From Isoetes taiwanensis (lineage: Eukaryota > Streptophyta > Lycopodiopsida > Isoetales > Isoetaceae), in contig JAJEKV010000014.1 of assembly GCA_021234155.1 (NCBI GenBank), positions 14,558,494 through 14,622,493 on the forward strand: a stretch of DNA of 64,000 nt, in the 5' to 3' direction. Numbering within the stretch: the first letter of the stretch is position 1; every line of letters starts with the position of its first letter. Below, one piece after another: positions 1-11,080 of the stretch. The notes below the pieces were generated by a model, which was not told the origin of the DNA, did not search any database, and was given only the letters and a program-made list of their open reading frames with translations. Both the position numbers and the translations under genes were made by a program.

Positions 1-840
1 TTTGGTCATCACGGATTATGCTACCAAATGGGCGGAAGCTTGTGCACTTCAGGACAACACCGCCGCCAAAGACAATGAAAGGTCCTCTACGCGATATCAT
101 CACACGCGTTTTTGGTTGTCCCACGGAACTTGTTAGTGATCGTATGCATTTTGTCAACCATACCATTAAGGAGGCGACGGATTATCTTCACATCCAACAC
201 AGAAGAGTACACCCTATTATCCTCAAGGAAATGGCTTGGCTGAAAGTACCAACAAAACACTCATCACAGTTCTCAAGAAAATTTAGACGCTTCTCACGGT
301 GTTGGGGAAAAGTTGCCTACTGTTCTTTGGGCTTACAACACTAGTTTCAAAATAGCTACTGGTCACACTCCTTTCAAACTGGTTTATGGTCAAGAAGCTC
401 TCATGCCTTTTGAATACATTCTTCCAACTCTCTGTTTTCAACTTGCTACAGCCCATAATCCATCTGCTGCACTCAAGGAAAGGGTTTATCAATTGGAACA
501 GTTGGATAAACTTCGGCGTGATGCTTATTCTTCATGGCCAACAGTTGCAGAAATCATTGCATGACAAACGACTTAAGACAAAAACATTCAAAGAAGGAGA
601 TTTGGTTCTTCTTTATGATTCCCGTTACAAAAAATTTCCGGGCAAGTTAAAGTTTCGATGGCTTGGTCCCTATCAAATTGTCCAAGTAGTGCAACCCAGC
701 GTTTTCAAGCTGGCCGAATTAGATGGCACTCCATTACCTACTCTAGTTAATGGCTTTCGCCTCAAACAATTTCATACAATAGAACGTCAAAATCATCCAC
801 AAGATGCTGTTCCAGACACAGACACAACAGATAGTGACTA
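1..840 (+). pseudogene. Ty3/gypsy integrase, C-terminal part of pol (broken)
   Basis: Integrase inserts retrotransposon cDNA into the genome. The window opens inside the catalytic core. The second catalytic Asp is in a VSDRMHF motif (codon 138-140) and the Glu is in GNGLAEST (codon 242-244), about 35 residues apart as in the DD35E family; the first Asp lies before the window. After the core come the helical segment (VLWAYNTS, TPFKLVYG) and, at about 640-760, a GPY/F-type domain (KFRWLGPYQIVQV) ending in VNGFRLKQFH. The stop is at 839-841. At least three frame changes (near 70, 200 and 560) are needed to read it, so it is inactive as written. No chromodomain follows the GPY/F domain, which argues against chromoviruses and fits the non-chromoviral Tat/Athila-like group. 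The assignment to integrase is firm and the lineage is inferred. Confidence 0.88.
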
Positions 841-977
841 ATATGGCATATTTGTATTATAGAGGTGAAATTTTTATAAAATGTGAGCAGAGCCCATCTA
901 TTTCCGCTATGGGCAGAGCCCTATTTACAAAAACGGGCTGAGCGCCCTATCTACTAAGTACTAAGGAGAAAAACCCT

Positions 978-1388
978 CTACTCCGGGTTCGGAGCAGAGG
1001 TGATACGCAGGATGTGGTAGTAATTCTGCTCCGGATCCCAGCGCAGGTGAATCACCACCTCCATCCCGTTAGTCAGGGGGTGGGGATGCTCCGCCATCCC
1101 GGCACACCACCCGTCCATAGCAATGCCACGGTTGTGGCACCGCCAGAGATCCAAGCAATCCATCTTGCAGGTAATCCACTCAAAGGCGCTTTGGAAGGCA
1201 TAGTGCACTTGTCGATGCAGTCCGCCAGTTGCACATCTTGGCGCCATCGGGTGTCTCGGCTTCAGCCTTGGCGTCTTATATAGCCAGCCAGGGGACCTCC
1301 CTGTCGGCGTGGCCCAATCAGGAAATTTTGCCAGCGTGGTTTGCAATGCAAAATTTGTTACTAAATGGGAATCTTTTCTCCCGCGCAT
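978..1388 (-). CDS. Antisense reading frame directly downstream of gypsy pol, unknown product
   Basis: An uninterrupted 136-codon frame runs opposite to the pol gene that ends at 840. The product is unrecognised. It is rich in Trp, His and Cys, and its C-terminal half (about residues 60-136) looks globular rather than low-complexity, ending in a hydrophobic HLRWDPEQNYYHILRI stretch. Family knowledge: some Tat-group Ty3/gypsy elements carry additional ORFs between pol and the 3' LTR, sometimes in antisense orientation. Position and orientation fit that, but homology cannot be shown here. It could also be a chance open frame in GC-rich DNA. The start is the first ATG (1386-1388). Confidence 0.35.
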   Translation of the reverse strand: MRGRKDSHLVTNFALQTTLAKFPDWATPTGRSPGWLYKTPRLKPRHPMAPRCATGGLHRQVHYAFQSAFEWITCKMDCLDLWRCHNRGIAMDGWCAGMAEHPHPLTNGMEVVIHLRWDPEQNYYHILRITSAPNPE

Positions 1389-1451
1389 ACCTAGCCATGG
1401 TACCTACGACACCGCCGTTTTAATGATATCCCGCCGAGGTTGCGACATTAA

Positions 1452-2822
1452 ATGACATTCCTTCTTTTCGCCCGTCGAACATTAATGTCGTCCTTTAGCC
1501 CGGTGTCCCATCGATCATTCTCTCCGTCTCATCTCCACGTTCCTTGCTTCTCCCTTTCCGTTTGGGGACTTAGCCAAAATTTTGCCTCTCAATACGCCGC
1601 CATCATGCAGCTTTGGCATCATCAGCGGTTGCGGTTAAGCCCTCATCATGCCCATGCCTACACTTGCAGCCCTACAACCTTTTACGATCTATCTGCGCGC
1701 CGTCTTACGTTCTCTGCTCTCCAGCCTCCTCGGCCGGTTCCCACGTTTCGGCAGCTTTCGCCATGGCTGCACCAAATTTCCTACACTTCAAGCCGCTCCG
1801 GGGATGCGACTCTTTTTAAGTGTCTTTCTCGACGCCCACCTTCGTGAGGCCCTTGTTGGTCGAAGTCGGGAAGTAGCGAACGCCACAAGCTTTCGAATTT
1901 TCGCACATGGAGCTCCCTGCCCCAATCGAACAATTGAAGCGCTTTATCGCTCACATCGCCAACAGTGTTGGAAGGACTTTACGGTGGTCGATGGCACCAC
2001 TATTTTGCTTACACATGACCTTTGATTTTCGAGGTATTCTCGTATTCCCTTGCAAAAACTTTACGTATCTTAATGCTTTTACAGGACATGGGCGTCACTT
2101 TCGGTTGGTTGCTCGCTTTTATCCAAACCAACCAAGATCGCCTCACAAATATTGCCAAGTCACATGATACTTTTGTGAAGTTTCGTGGTATAAATTGCTT
2201 GGTATTGTATCAAGAACACCCGTTATCAATAAAGCCGTTCTATAATATGGTGATCGCCATCCGCCTCCAATCTCCATATTGATTGGCCCCGGATGTTTTT
2301 ACTAGCCTCCTTCATGAAGTTGACGCGTGGGCTGCCCCTCCTCTAGACATGAAGCCTCGTTGGGTGGCCATCTTAGGGCACTCATCGTCATTATCTTCTG
2401 TTCACGAGACCCTTCCACTTCTCATGCCTCCATTTCGGCAATCTACGCCTTCCCGCGTAAACCCAACGGGTTGTACCTTCATTGAGACTTCCCCAGTCAT
2501 GTTCAAAACCAGACCACTCATGTTACTGTCTCCTCTTCCTCCACGGAAGCCACGCCTTCCACTTCCCGTCATGCCTCCCAACAATCTCAGACAAAGCGGA
2601 GGGCCTGCACCTCCCAATCGCCCGGCTTCTATACCAATTCGGCGGGGATGTTCAAGCTGCCCGCCAGGTGCGATTACAAGCATCACTGTGGGGCGCTCTC
2701 ATAAATGGTGTTGGCGTCCACGAGGCTTCGGATCTGATTCAAGGGACCTTCAAGCTGCCACTGCACAAATTCAGACTCTGGAGGCCAAACTTCAAGAAAA
2801 GCACGAGGCTCTATCACTATAA
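1452..2822 (+). pseudogene. Degraded coding-like region, unidentified
   Basis: Several overlapping plus-strand frames (1452-1847, 1648-2025, 2022-2282, 2283-2822) look like one eroded coding region read across frameshifts. Protein-like features visible are an ELPAPIEQLKRFI segment at about 1907, a LQDMGVTFGWLLAF segment at about 2080, a Ser/Thr-rich linker at about 2520-2600, a basic Cys/His patch (RCDYKHHC) at about 2670, and a C-terminal coiled-coil-like stretch (AATAQIQTLEAKLQEKHE) ending at the stop near 2820. It follows a gypsy pol and may be an extra 3' ORF of that element or part of another one. No family was recognised. Confidence 0.3.
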
Positions 2823-3330
2823 CCCCAAAGTTGGCTCTATGTGTTGTTTTTTGCTGTCTTTTTTACAAAAAAACAACACTTAAAAATCACCCATAGTAAT
2901 GTTCCGAAAATGCTAGAAACAATGTGTAGTTTTTAGTGTGTTTCTCACACAAAAAGAACGTGTAGTTTTCATGCGTGGTTTTTAGACAAAAACGACCCGT
3001 AATTTTTATGTGTAGTTTTTGCCATGGTTCTCAAGAAAAACAACATGTAAATTCTATGTGTGATTTTTGCTCAAAAACAAAAACTGCACATGATTTTTAG
3101 GTGTGGTATTCACATAAAAACAATGCATGGTCTTCATTTGTAAGACTTTTTAGCATGGGTTTCATTCATATGTCCACGTGTTGTTTTCATTGTTTGAAGT
3201 GCAACCATGCATTGTTTTTTTTATATAATAACACGTTTTTTTTTTCTAGTGTAGTTTTAAACAATGTGTGAATTTAAACAAAACAACAAATATATAAAAC
3301 TTAAGAACAACGTTGTTTTCAGTTGTCATC
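2823..3330 (+). repeat. Degenerate TGTGTAGTTTTT / ACAAAAACAAC low-complexity repeat
   Basis: About 500 bases without a gene. The DNA alternates T-rich blocks of the form TGTGTAGTTTTT or TGTGGTTTT with A-rich blocks of the form CACAAAAACAAC, roughly every 50-60 bases, with strong decay. Similar A-rich wording (ACCACACCTCAAAAAA, AAACAACACC) occurs on the same strand at 21980-22200. It resembles decayed inverted low-complexity units; no transposase or RNA gene is visible. Confidence 0.5.
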
Positions 3331-4160
3331 AAGAAAAGGTTAACATGTTATTGAATAGTCAATACATTCATATTTTATTTCCTATACAACTTTGTACATT
3401 TTAAATATTTTGAATTCTTGATTGTAAACAAAGGCATTGAGAAAAATAAGATGATCATTCTTGGTATTATTGAATGAAAAGTAAACATTTTTTCGTGATG
3501 CTTGCAAAGTTTGCAACCCACCACATGCATTTTGTGGCGGATCTCCATGAAATTGACGGTAAAACAGGTAATGTGGGTCATATTGTTCTTAATTGCATTC
3601 AACTTGAAGGATGTCGTCATAGTGACACATTACTTAATATTTTCAGCTTGCTAAAATCGATCACTTCTCCCTTCCGTCTTTATTGCCGGATCATCTTTGT
3701 TCCATCTTTAAGCGCGGATCGTCTCTTTGATAGCGAGAGAGAAGATTAGAAAAAAAAATAAATCGCAAAGAATCTCGGCCGTGGTAACCTTACCACTATT
3801 GTGTAACCTTTACAACATTAGGGTGTAAAAATATAGCATAAAGAGATAAATCGACACCGGGGAAGGGCTATTCGAGATCCAGTATACCGCCAACACGTTT
3901 ATCTATTCTATAGTTGGGATTTAAAAGATTCAACAAGATACAACAGCTGTAACAAAACAAAAACAAACTCGGGTTAGAAAAATAGAGCAAAAAGATAAAT
4001 AAAAACTGGAAAACAAGTGTATTTTGTTTGGGTGTTAGAGATTATTTAGACAATCCTTGCAGGCCCAACTATGCTACAAAGATTCCAACCTACGTAAGCC
4101 TACCAAAACACGCATAAGCACAACCCGCAAAAACAATATTATAATCGATAATAATAGATC
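3331..4160. other. Intergenic DNA without a supported gene
   Basis: The only notable frame is a 91-codon plus-strand one at 3474-3749 (MKSKHFFVMLAKFATHH start). It has no recognisable domain and no support beyond being open. The rest is AT-rich with short A runs. Confidence 0.4.
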
Positions 4161-4860
4161 TATGCTTTATATGGAGCTAAAAATAAATAAGACAACCTGA
4201 AGTTCAGGCAGAGGTGCAAATCCTTTACCCACATCCTCAAGCAAATAACAAATACTTACAGAAATGTAGCTGCAGTCTCGACGCTCAGCTTTTGCAAAGA
4301 CAGCACATGGAGAATGGTCTATGAAGCGACGGTAATTCAAATGAAACGTGTTTTGTTCATATGTATTTTCCGGATGTTTGATCCCTTGTACAACTAAAGA
4401 TAGCTTCGGTTCTTTACACCGCTTTTTACACGTCAATCTCTAGCTCGGGCTTTTGTGAACTAGCAGAGCGCATTACCTCAACCTCCATCGAAGCTAAATC
4501 CGCAGTTTATGGAATAATCTTAGAAGCCAAGATCTTTACCGGAGGAAAAGGCGGATCCGTCTCCGAAGATCGCATTTAGCATATTTGCCCGCAGTTATAC
4601 AAATAGAAATGGTTGAAAAGAAGATGGATTGGAACAGAAGTTATACAAGCGGGGACGGGAGATACCGGAATCTTCATCTTGTATCCAAAGCGGATCTTTT
4701 TCCAATGTGGGAGCAGCCGGTATCGAGGAGGCCGGAGTTGGATCCGCCAAGAGGTCGGAGTTGGACGCTGGAGTGGACGTGGAGAATAGGGTTTCAACAT
4801 GAAGAATAGGGTTTCGAATAAGGGTTTGAAGAATAAAGACAATTTGGGCTATATGCATTT
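4161..4860 (-). pseudogene. Possible minus-strand gene or gene fragment with telobox-like 5' region
   Basis: An 89-codon minus-strand frame at 4167-4436 (motifs LSLVVQGIKHPENTY and VFAKAERRDCSYIS) reads like real protein but is unrecognised; a GT donor-like site follows its LPELQ codons near 4190. Further upstream on the minus strand is a short ATG frame (near 4575) with donor-like sites, then a Pro/Ser-rich open stretch, then at 4780-4825 two copies of AAACCCTATTC, the telo-box wording common in plant promoters of growth-related genes. This could be the 5' part of a broken or captured gene. Exon structure and function are guesses. Confidence 0.25.
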
Positions 4861-5379
4861 CAAATTTATCCCCTTTGTTGCATGGGGGGCGGGATAATTT
4901 GAATTCAAGTTCTTGAATGTTTATCGCTTATGCTTGCTTTAAAAATCATTTTGTTTTTCAAACTAATTTTTCTAGCATTGAATTTGCCAAAACCTATAGA
5001 GAACAAATTCACCACCATCGCTCCTCTTCAACAAAGCCCCCCTCGGCCATGGAATCCAGGTTATCAACGTCGCCTTTGCTAAGAAAAATGTTTTGGTCAA
5101 AAGGAAGCCCATGTGACGCATGGACTTTCCAAAATAAACCTTTGAAACTACCTAGAATATTAAAACCCTTCTCAACCTTTAAAAAACGGATGAAAACGCG
5201 TGTAGTGGAAACCTTATGGCATCTAGTCAAATTTTTGCTTTGAGTTTTGGATACACCGAGATGTCATGCTTAAGGTAATAGCTTCTTTTTAGCACCTATA
5301 GGTTTTGATATTCCATAAGGTCATATGTTAATGCCCCAAAAAAAAAAAAAAACCCAAACGTGATGACATGGTGCCCAAT
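4861..5379. other. Intergenic DNA, nothing supported
   Basis: A 108-codon plus-strand frame at 4917-5243 and its minus-strand shadow are open, but neither shows a motif or a plausible family. A 14-base A run lies at 5338-5351. Confidence 0.35.
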
Positions 5380-6215
5380 TCCTGGTCGAATCCAACGTTG
5401 CCTTAGGTTTGGGGAGGTTGTTAAAATCTGCTTCGTTGGTGCAGTGGAATAGTGGCACACAAGGTGACATGGCAATGATATGGCACTAGAAATAATGAGG
5501 TGGCATAAAAAAGAGCAAGCAAACTTTTTTTTTGGGAGAAAGTGACTATATGCAATGGGTGATGACATGGCATGAGTATGATGAGGTGGCAAAGATGAGT
5601 GATGAGATGGCAAAATATGAAGGTGTAGAAAAATGAAGAATGTGCATAGACAAATTGACAACTTTTTAAAAAACATATTTCTCCATGGTGACATGGCATT
5701 TTTTTGGATGGTGTGACATGTCACATGATGACCAAGCATTTTATGCACTTTAGATAGAAAATGACTAGGCCAATTTTTTGAAAAGGGGTTTTTTATTGAG
5801 ATAAGAGGTTTTTCTTAGTGCCCCTAAATTCCCTTGCCAATTCCTTTATGAAACGTTAAAAGTTGTCATATTTCTTGTAAAAATGCTTAGTCATCATGTT
5901 CACATCATCTTATCTTGATATATCGCCCAAACATTGCCACACCACCCCATGAAAGACCAAGATTGTACTTCATTCTTGTTTGCCCTTGCTTACTTTGCAT
6001 GACATGTCACCTACTTGGAGTGCCATGTCATCATATTTCGTGTCAACTTTTGTAAATTTTTATTTCTTCCACTTATCTTGTAGAAATTGCAAGAATAACA
6101 CTTTGCCAAATCATCATGCCACTTTTGCCATGTCATCACAACAATTTGCTAAGTCATTGGCATATGTCAACTATTTCTCATATAAGTTGCATTTGCCTTG
6201 AATCCTTTTTTTGAA
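5380..6215. repeat. Diverged foldback-like repeat related to the 18.3-21.9 kb element
   Basis: The left half (about 5440-5760) is rich in GTGACATGGCA and GAGGTGGCA words. The right half (about 5860-6150) carries the opposite words (TGCCATGTCATC, GACATGTCACC). The stretch at 5865-6030 (GTCATATTTCTTG, TTAGTCATCATG, then the CTTGGAGTGCCATGTCA wording) follows the same order as 19765-19945 in the right arm of the larger element. This looks like a small, old relative with inverted GGCAT-type arms. No coding capacity was recognised. Confidence 0.5.
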
Positions 6216-6520
6216 AAGTCCATAAATGCCTTTGGGATTTGACAGTACATTAATTTGCTTCCTTCTAGTACTATAAGCCAAGTACTATAAGCACCTAAAG
6301 TTTAGGTATAATATCACACAACTCAAATCACAAAAACTTCATGATGTAGCCAAGGTATTTCTTGCTACTGCTCAAGAACACCCTATGCCAATAAATCCAT
6401 ACTTTGTAGTTTCAATATCCCGATGTTGTATGGAGTTGATTCACACTGATTTCAATAAGTAGCAAAGTAAGAGCCTTCCTTATGTTGGTGATATTTCCTA
6501 TGGGAAGATATTCATTTATG
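6216..6520. other. Intergenic DNA, nothing supported
   Basis: AT-rich sequence with a short local duplication of AGTACTATAAGC near 6268-6292. No gene, RNA or element boundary was seen. Confidence 0.35.
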
Positions 6521-6524
6521 GTTG

Positions 6525-6765
6525 TTGAGCTTAGCTCTCATGGTCACGATGTTAAGTTTAGAGTTTCTTCCTGGGATGTGAGATCAAGAGTTCGAATTCT
6601 CATATTGTATTGAGCTCATGTTGGATGCATGAGTCCCCCTTGTTTGCTTGTATGTCTATTTGGAGATGAGGTTCGCTTGGTCTCATCTAGAAGGAGGGAT
6701 GGTGTTCTTAGTGTGCCATTCGAGATTATTTAAGCTCTATGATAGATGTGTTTTTTCACATGGTG
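6525..6765 (+). repeat. Possible tRNA-derived repeat plus first unit of a tandem duplication
   Basis: An A-box-like TTAGCTCTCATGG lies near 6530 and a good B-box-like GAGTTCGAATTCTC near 6584, the spacing and order of a polymerase III tRNA-type promoter. From about 6679 the sequence is one unit of a roughly 130-bp tandem repeat whose second unit is at 17709-17835; the LTR retrotransposon inserted inside the first unit. Polymerase III origin is inferred from the box matches only. Confidence 0.35.
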
Positions 6766-6770
6766 GGGTT
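6766..6770. repeat. Target-site duplication, left copy (GGGTT)
   Basis: The five bases before the 5' LTR are GGGTT and recur exactly after the 3' LTR at 17664-17668. Five bases is the usual duplication length for Ty3/gypsy integration. Confidence 0.9.
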
Positions 6771-9217
6771 TGTTGCCCATTTCTGGCAACATGGACTAGC
6801 ATCTATTATCAAAAACTTTTGTTTCATCCATATTTCCTCTAAGGAAAAGTTTCAGGCTATTGTGATCCCATTAGAGTTTGGAAGACATTTGACCAAGTTT
6901 GGAAGGCATTGGGGATCTCCTTTTATAGCCTAATCTTTTCCTTGAGGTAAAATACCTTTAGACACATTCCCATTTGTTTAACATTTTCCTTTGATTTGAA
7001 GACCAGGCAAAGGCTATAGCAGGACTATCAAAGAAGCACAAGTTGTTTTACCAAAGCTCAACCTTATGAAGCTTGCTTGAGTTTCATTAGTAGTTTGAAG
7101 TCACACACATAAGGATGCCATCTTGGAAGTGAAATGTGCTCTTATTCTAGCCTTGAAGTTTGGAAGACCCTTATAGAAGTTTGGAAGACCCTTAGGCTTT
7201 GAGCAAATGTATCTTCACTATGAGGTATGATTTGAGCATTAGAGACAATCTGAGATGAAATCAAGTGCTCTGAGAGGTACCCATCTTGTCTTCATTCCAT
7301 ATCCACCTTTTTATGTCCTATGAACCTTTTATAACCTTTCTTTCACCATTTTTTCCACTTTTGAGACCTTTTCCCATCATTTCACTACCCATTTTCTTAT
7401 TGATCCTACCCTCAATTGAGAATTGCCCCCTAATGATCTTGAAAAACTTCAAAGGCAAGAAAACTCTTTTCTCATTCTCATTTCATCTTCCTAAACCCTA
7501 GTATAGCCTATTTACACCCTTTTTCCCATCTTTTCCCATGACTTTTTCACCATCCCTATGTTGCAATATTCATTGACCATGGGTCAAAATGGACAAAAAT
7601 TCAAATATTTCAGTTTGACCTGAAACCTTCTAGATGGAAAGCTTGGCAAAAAAGAGCTAACATAGCCTTTTTAAATTTGAAAAAAACCCTTGGGAAGGCC
7701 TTCAAAATTGGATTCTTGGGATGCGTGCCAAAAAAAAAAAAAAACCTATTCTAGCCTATCTACCCTATCTAATTCTGCATAGTTCAGGTCACCCCAATTT
7801 TTCCACGTGGCAGCAGGGCGTGGGGGCCGACACCTGGTGGGTGTCCCCCCTCTGCGGCAACGCATGCATTAATAGTTGAGTCAGCACTTTTCCTTATATA
7901 CCTGAGCCTCCAGAACCACTCCGGCCTGTGGGATATATCATCCTTAAGAATTTTCGATGAACCCTAAGAAATAGGGGAACCTGCTAAATCCGGCCAATTC
8001 GTGCCTAAATTTGATTGAATCCCGCCAATTTTCCCCCGAGATCAACTCCTGAACCTTTTCCGAGACCTTGGGGACCCTCTGTGGCACTTGATCCGTGAGA
8101 AATTGCTCAAATTTGGCCTAAAATCACTCGGCCGAGCTAGCTTTGTGAGAAAAACAGTTCTTAAACCAGCATTCCAGATCAAATCGACCATCCCCCCGGA
8201 GGAGATAGACCTCTGTGATCTTGGCGCATTTTGATATTCTGATATTATCTTGCTCTGCTCTATTCAAAATTTGCTCTGCTCTGCTCGTGATTGAAAGATC
8301 TGTCCCAGTGTGACTTGTTCGACAGCTGAGGCACTTCAACTACAACTCAAAAAGTCATTTCATTCGGCTTCATTAGTAGTTCTGAGATTCACTAAAGGCT
8401 CAGACAGACCTGGATTTTTTCAAACACTGTTATATGTTTGAATTTGGTAATGCCTTGCTAACACTATCAAATTTCTTGTGTTACATTTCTATAATGCATA
8501 GTCTTTGCCTGGAAAGTTGTTGTTACCATTGTATATTCATCTTTTGTAATCCTGCATTGTGCTTTTAAAGTTAAAAAACTAAAAACAAAACCCAAAATAT
8601 TTATTCCAAGCTTTATTCTTTTCAGATAGTTGCATTTCATCTTCATAAAAACCTTAGAGACCTACACATTCAAAGAAAACACATAAAAAGACCTTTTTTC
8701 CTAACTGTCACAGAGTTTGCTCTTTTCCTGAGGCCTCGGCTACTTACAGAGAAAACCAAAACTCTTTTTTGCTATTTAAACCCTATGCACATGATCTAGG
8801 GGTTATTTTGAAGTTACTGCACAGATCCCAACTCAAGATTCCTTATCAAACTCCATCACGCAAATTTTGGCTCTCTGTTTTGGCACCGGCCAACTTTTTG
8901 ACCGATTTTGACCCTACATTTTCTCAACCTTCCCCTATTCAAATCAAGTCAAATCTCCACCCCGGTTTCCTTTGCTCGTTGATCATCTATACCACCAATC
9001 ACATCTTAAAAATCTCACATGGTGTGTCGCAAGGCCATTTTTGCTCGCCGGTTTTTTAGGTTTCGGGGACTTTAGTGATTTTGAAAAACCAATATTCCAA
9101 AATGACTTTTCTCACTTCATATGTCAAGGATTGATCACCCTAAGTGATCTGGAGGTCCTAACCATTTTGTTTGAGCTTCCTTGAGGTTAGACTAAAATTC
9201 GAGGTTTTAGGCTAACA
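6771..9217 (+). repeat. 5' LTR
   Basis: This 2447-bp LTR starts with TGTTGCC and ends with GGCTAACA. Its first 21 bases form a hyphenated palindrome (TGTTGCC, seven-base loop, GGCAACA). It matches the 3' LTR closely over the whole length; clear divergence is confined mainly to a GC-rich patch at about 7800-7860 against 16250-16320. Open frames inside (for example 7286-7501 and 8769-9059) also occur in the other LTR and show no domain. Confidence 0.95.
7876..7930 (+). promoter_or_regulatory. Probable LTR promoter (TATA box)
   Basis: TTATATA at 7894-7900 follows GTTGAGTCAGCAC and is conserved in the 3' LTR at 16345-16351. It is the best TATA candidate in the LTR and would place the U3/R junction about 25-35 bases downstream. 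Activity is inferred. Confidence 0.45.
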
Positions 9218-9332
9218 TTTTGGAGGTCCTAGAGATTTTCACTGGAAGTTGAACTCCATGGCACCAAGAAAGACTCTTGAGCTTTCTTGAGCAACCTGAG
9301 GTAACAGTCAACCAGATCTAGTAGGGGTAAGC
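9218..9332 (+). promoter_or_regulatory. Leader with candidate primer-binding site
   Basis: Reverse transcription is normally primed from a tRNA annealed just inside the 5' LTR, at a site beginning TGG. Here TGGAGGTCC begins at 9221, four bases inside the LTR end. It does not match the common initiator-Met primer site, and the tRNA was not identified. Confidence 0.35.
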
Positions 9333-10340
9333 ATGAAAGTGGCTACCGGTTCCACGGCAAATGTTACAAATGTTTACGCTTTGCCTTTTCCTCCACAAGC
9401 TCCTTACCAATTTGAGCTCACTATACTGTTTTCTTCCCCTTGTTATGATTCTTCCATGAATGCTAACAATTTCTTGAAGAATTTTGAAGAATATTATGAG
9501 GAGCATGGGAAGAAGAAAGGTACCGAGATTTCTTGAGTTTATCAAATGCATGAAAGGTGATGAGGCCCGGATCTGGTTGGATTTGAAGGCTGCCAATAGG
9601 TACTAAGTGGGATGAATTGGAACAAAGGTTTACATCAAGGTTTGGTAAGACTACTTCACCCCCCAGGACCTTGTTTTTGAGCTCAATTCCTTTTCTATTA
9701 AATCTGGTGAAAGTGTGAAAACGATTATGTGGAAAGATTTAACTCTTATTTCTTTGGTGTGTAATAGGAACCATGTTTCCCACCCAACTTTGCATCTGGT
9801 TTGCTTCCTTTATCGGAGGTTTGATGTCCGGGCCTAAGATTTATAGAAAGTTATTAAAACTTCAAAAGTTTGGTGAGCTAGATTCAATCCATAAGACATT
9901 TGTAAAAGGCTGTAGATTTAGTAGAAATGCTAAGTTATCGCCTGATGATGAAATCGAGAGATCCATTCTACCCTCCTCATCATGATCTTGAGCCACGAGT
10001 TACACTATGCTAATCTGCCCTTGTATATGCGATTCGGAAGGAAAAGAAGAAGCCAAAAGCTGAAGAGCTAGACCCTCAGGTTTTGAAATGAAATCACGAG
10101 ATAAGTAAGGTATCTGAAGCTCTCTTAGAAGTTACCAAACAACTCATGGAGTTAAAAAATAGTAATAATGCTCCTTCTTCTAGCTCTGCCATACACAGAA
10201 TGCACAACCTGTGGTAAACCCTATCATAGGGCTGAAAATTGCTTTGCAAGATCTTGTCCTAAATGCCACAAAAGGGGCCATTTTGGTAGAGAATGTCTGT
10301 TTGTTCTTTTTGCAAAGAGATAGGTCATGAAGAGAAGTTT
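9333..10340 (+). pseudogene. gag: capsid-like region and zinc knuckles (frameshifted)
   Basis: Gag packages the element RNA. The first frame starts at ATG 9333 and runs about 67 codons to 9536, then continues in other frames with retrotransposon gag wording (IWLDLKAANRY, WDELEQRF, SRFGKTTSP) at 9560-9660. Two zinc knuckles of the form CX2CX4HX4C are intact and in one frame at 10201-10242 and 10255-10296. A possible third, less regular one (CX2CX4HX6C) follows in another frame at about 10304. Multiple CCHC boxes are frequent in plant gypsy gag. The frame breaks mean no full protein is made from this copy. Confidence 0.75.
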
Positions 10341-10749
10341 TTGCGGTGTCAAGAATTACCTTGCAAAGCAAGAAAAAGGTAAACAGTGTCCAATATTAGT
10401 TTTATTGAGACTTGTACGGAAGAACAAGAAGAACAAGATGTTATGGTTGTGCAAACACGTGCTAGGCTCCATTCAGGTATATATCAAGTTCTGTCCCACC
10501 AATTGTAGCTCCTAAGGTAACATTTCAGCCAAATCCTCGGGATATAGTTCCTCCCCATTTCAAAGGTATAAGCGAGAAAGATTTTGAGCTTGATGAATTT
10601 GAATTGCTTATGAAAAACTCCAAGGTTCTTTGTAGACTTACTAACTTTATTAAGGATTGCACCATCATACGAGGGAAAAGCTTATCAAGAATACCCAAAA
10701 TGTTGAAGAAATTTCTTTGAAACTTGCAACAACATTTACTGTAGCCTTA

Positions 10750-11080
10750 CGAAAGCACACCTTGAAGATCCGGGTGCTTTTATTTGTAGTGCTACTATAG
10801 GTACCTCCCATTTAGATAAGGTTTTGTTGGATGGAGGTTCCTCCTAAATGTCATGCCTTATCATGTTATGAAAACACTTGAATCTCAAAGTAGAAGACAA
10901 CACTTCTATTGTTCTAAAATCCTTTTCCAATGCTAAGGTAGTACCAAAGGGAGTGGTGAGAAATGTAATGCATTATCTGGGGGAATCATTGTCTTAGCTA
11001 CATTTGTGGTTGTTGATTTTGAGAATGTTAATCATGCTAACATCTATGATTTATTATTGGGAAGAAGGTGGATGAAAGCT
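10750..11080 (+). pseudogene. Retropepsin-like aspartic protease
   Basis: The protease cleaves the polyprotein. The active-site motif reads VLLDGGSS with its Asp codon at 10830-10832, preceded by a beta-strand stretch (GAFICSATIGTSHLDK) and followed in a shifted frame by MPYHVMKTL and an IYDLLLGRRWM-like segment near 11050, which matches the usual ILLGRPWL-type end of gypsy proteases. At least two frame changes are present. Confidence 0.7.

Noticed and set aside
841-1000. Chromodomain after the integrase at 1-840
   Set aside because: The frame stops shortly after the GPY/F segment, and no chromodomain motif was seen in any frame.
4780-4825. Interstitial telomere array
   Set aside because: Only two or three AGGGTTT-like words with irregular spacing; better read as telobox promoter words.
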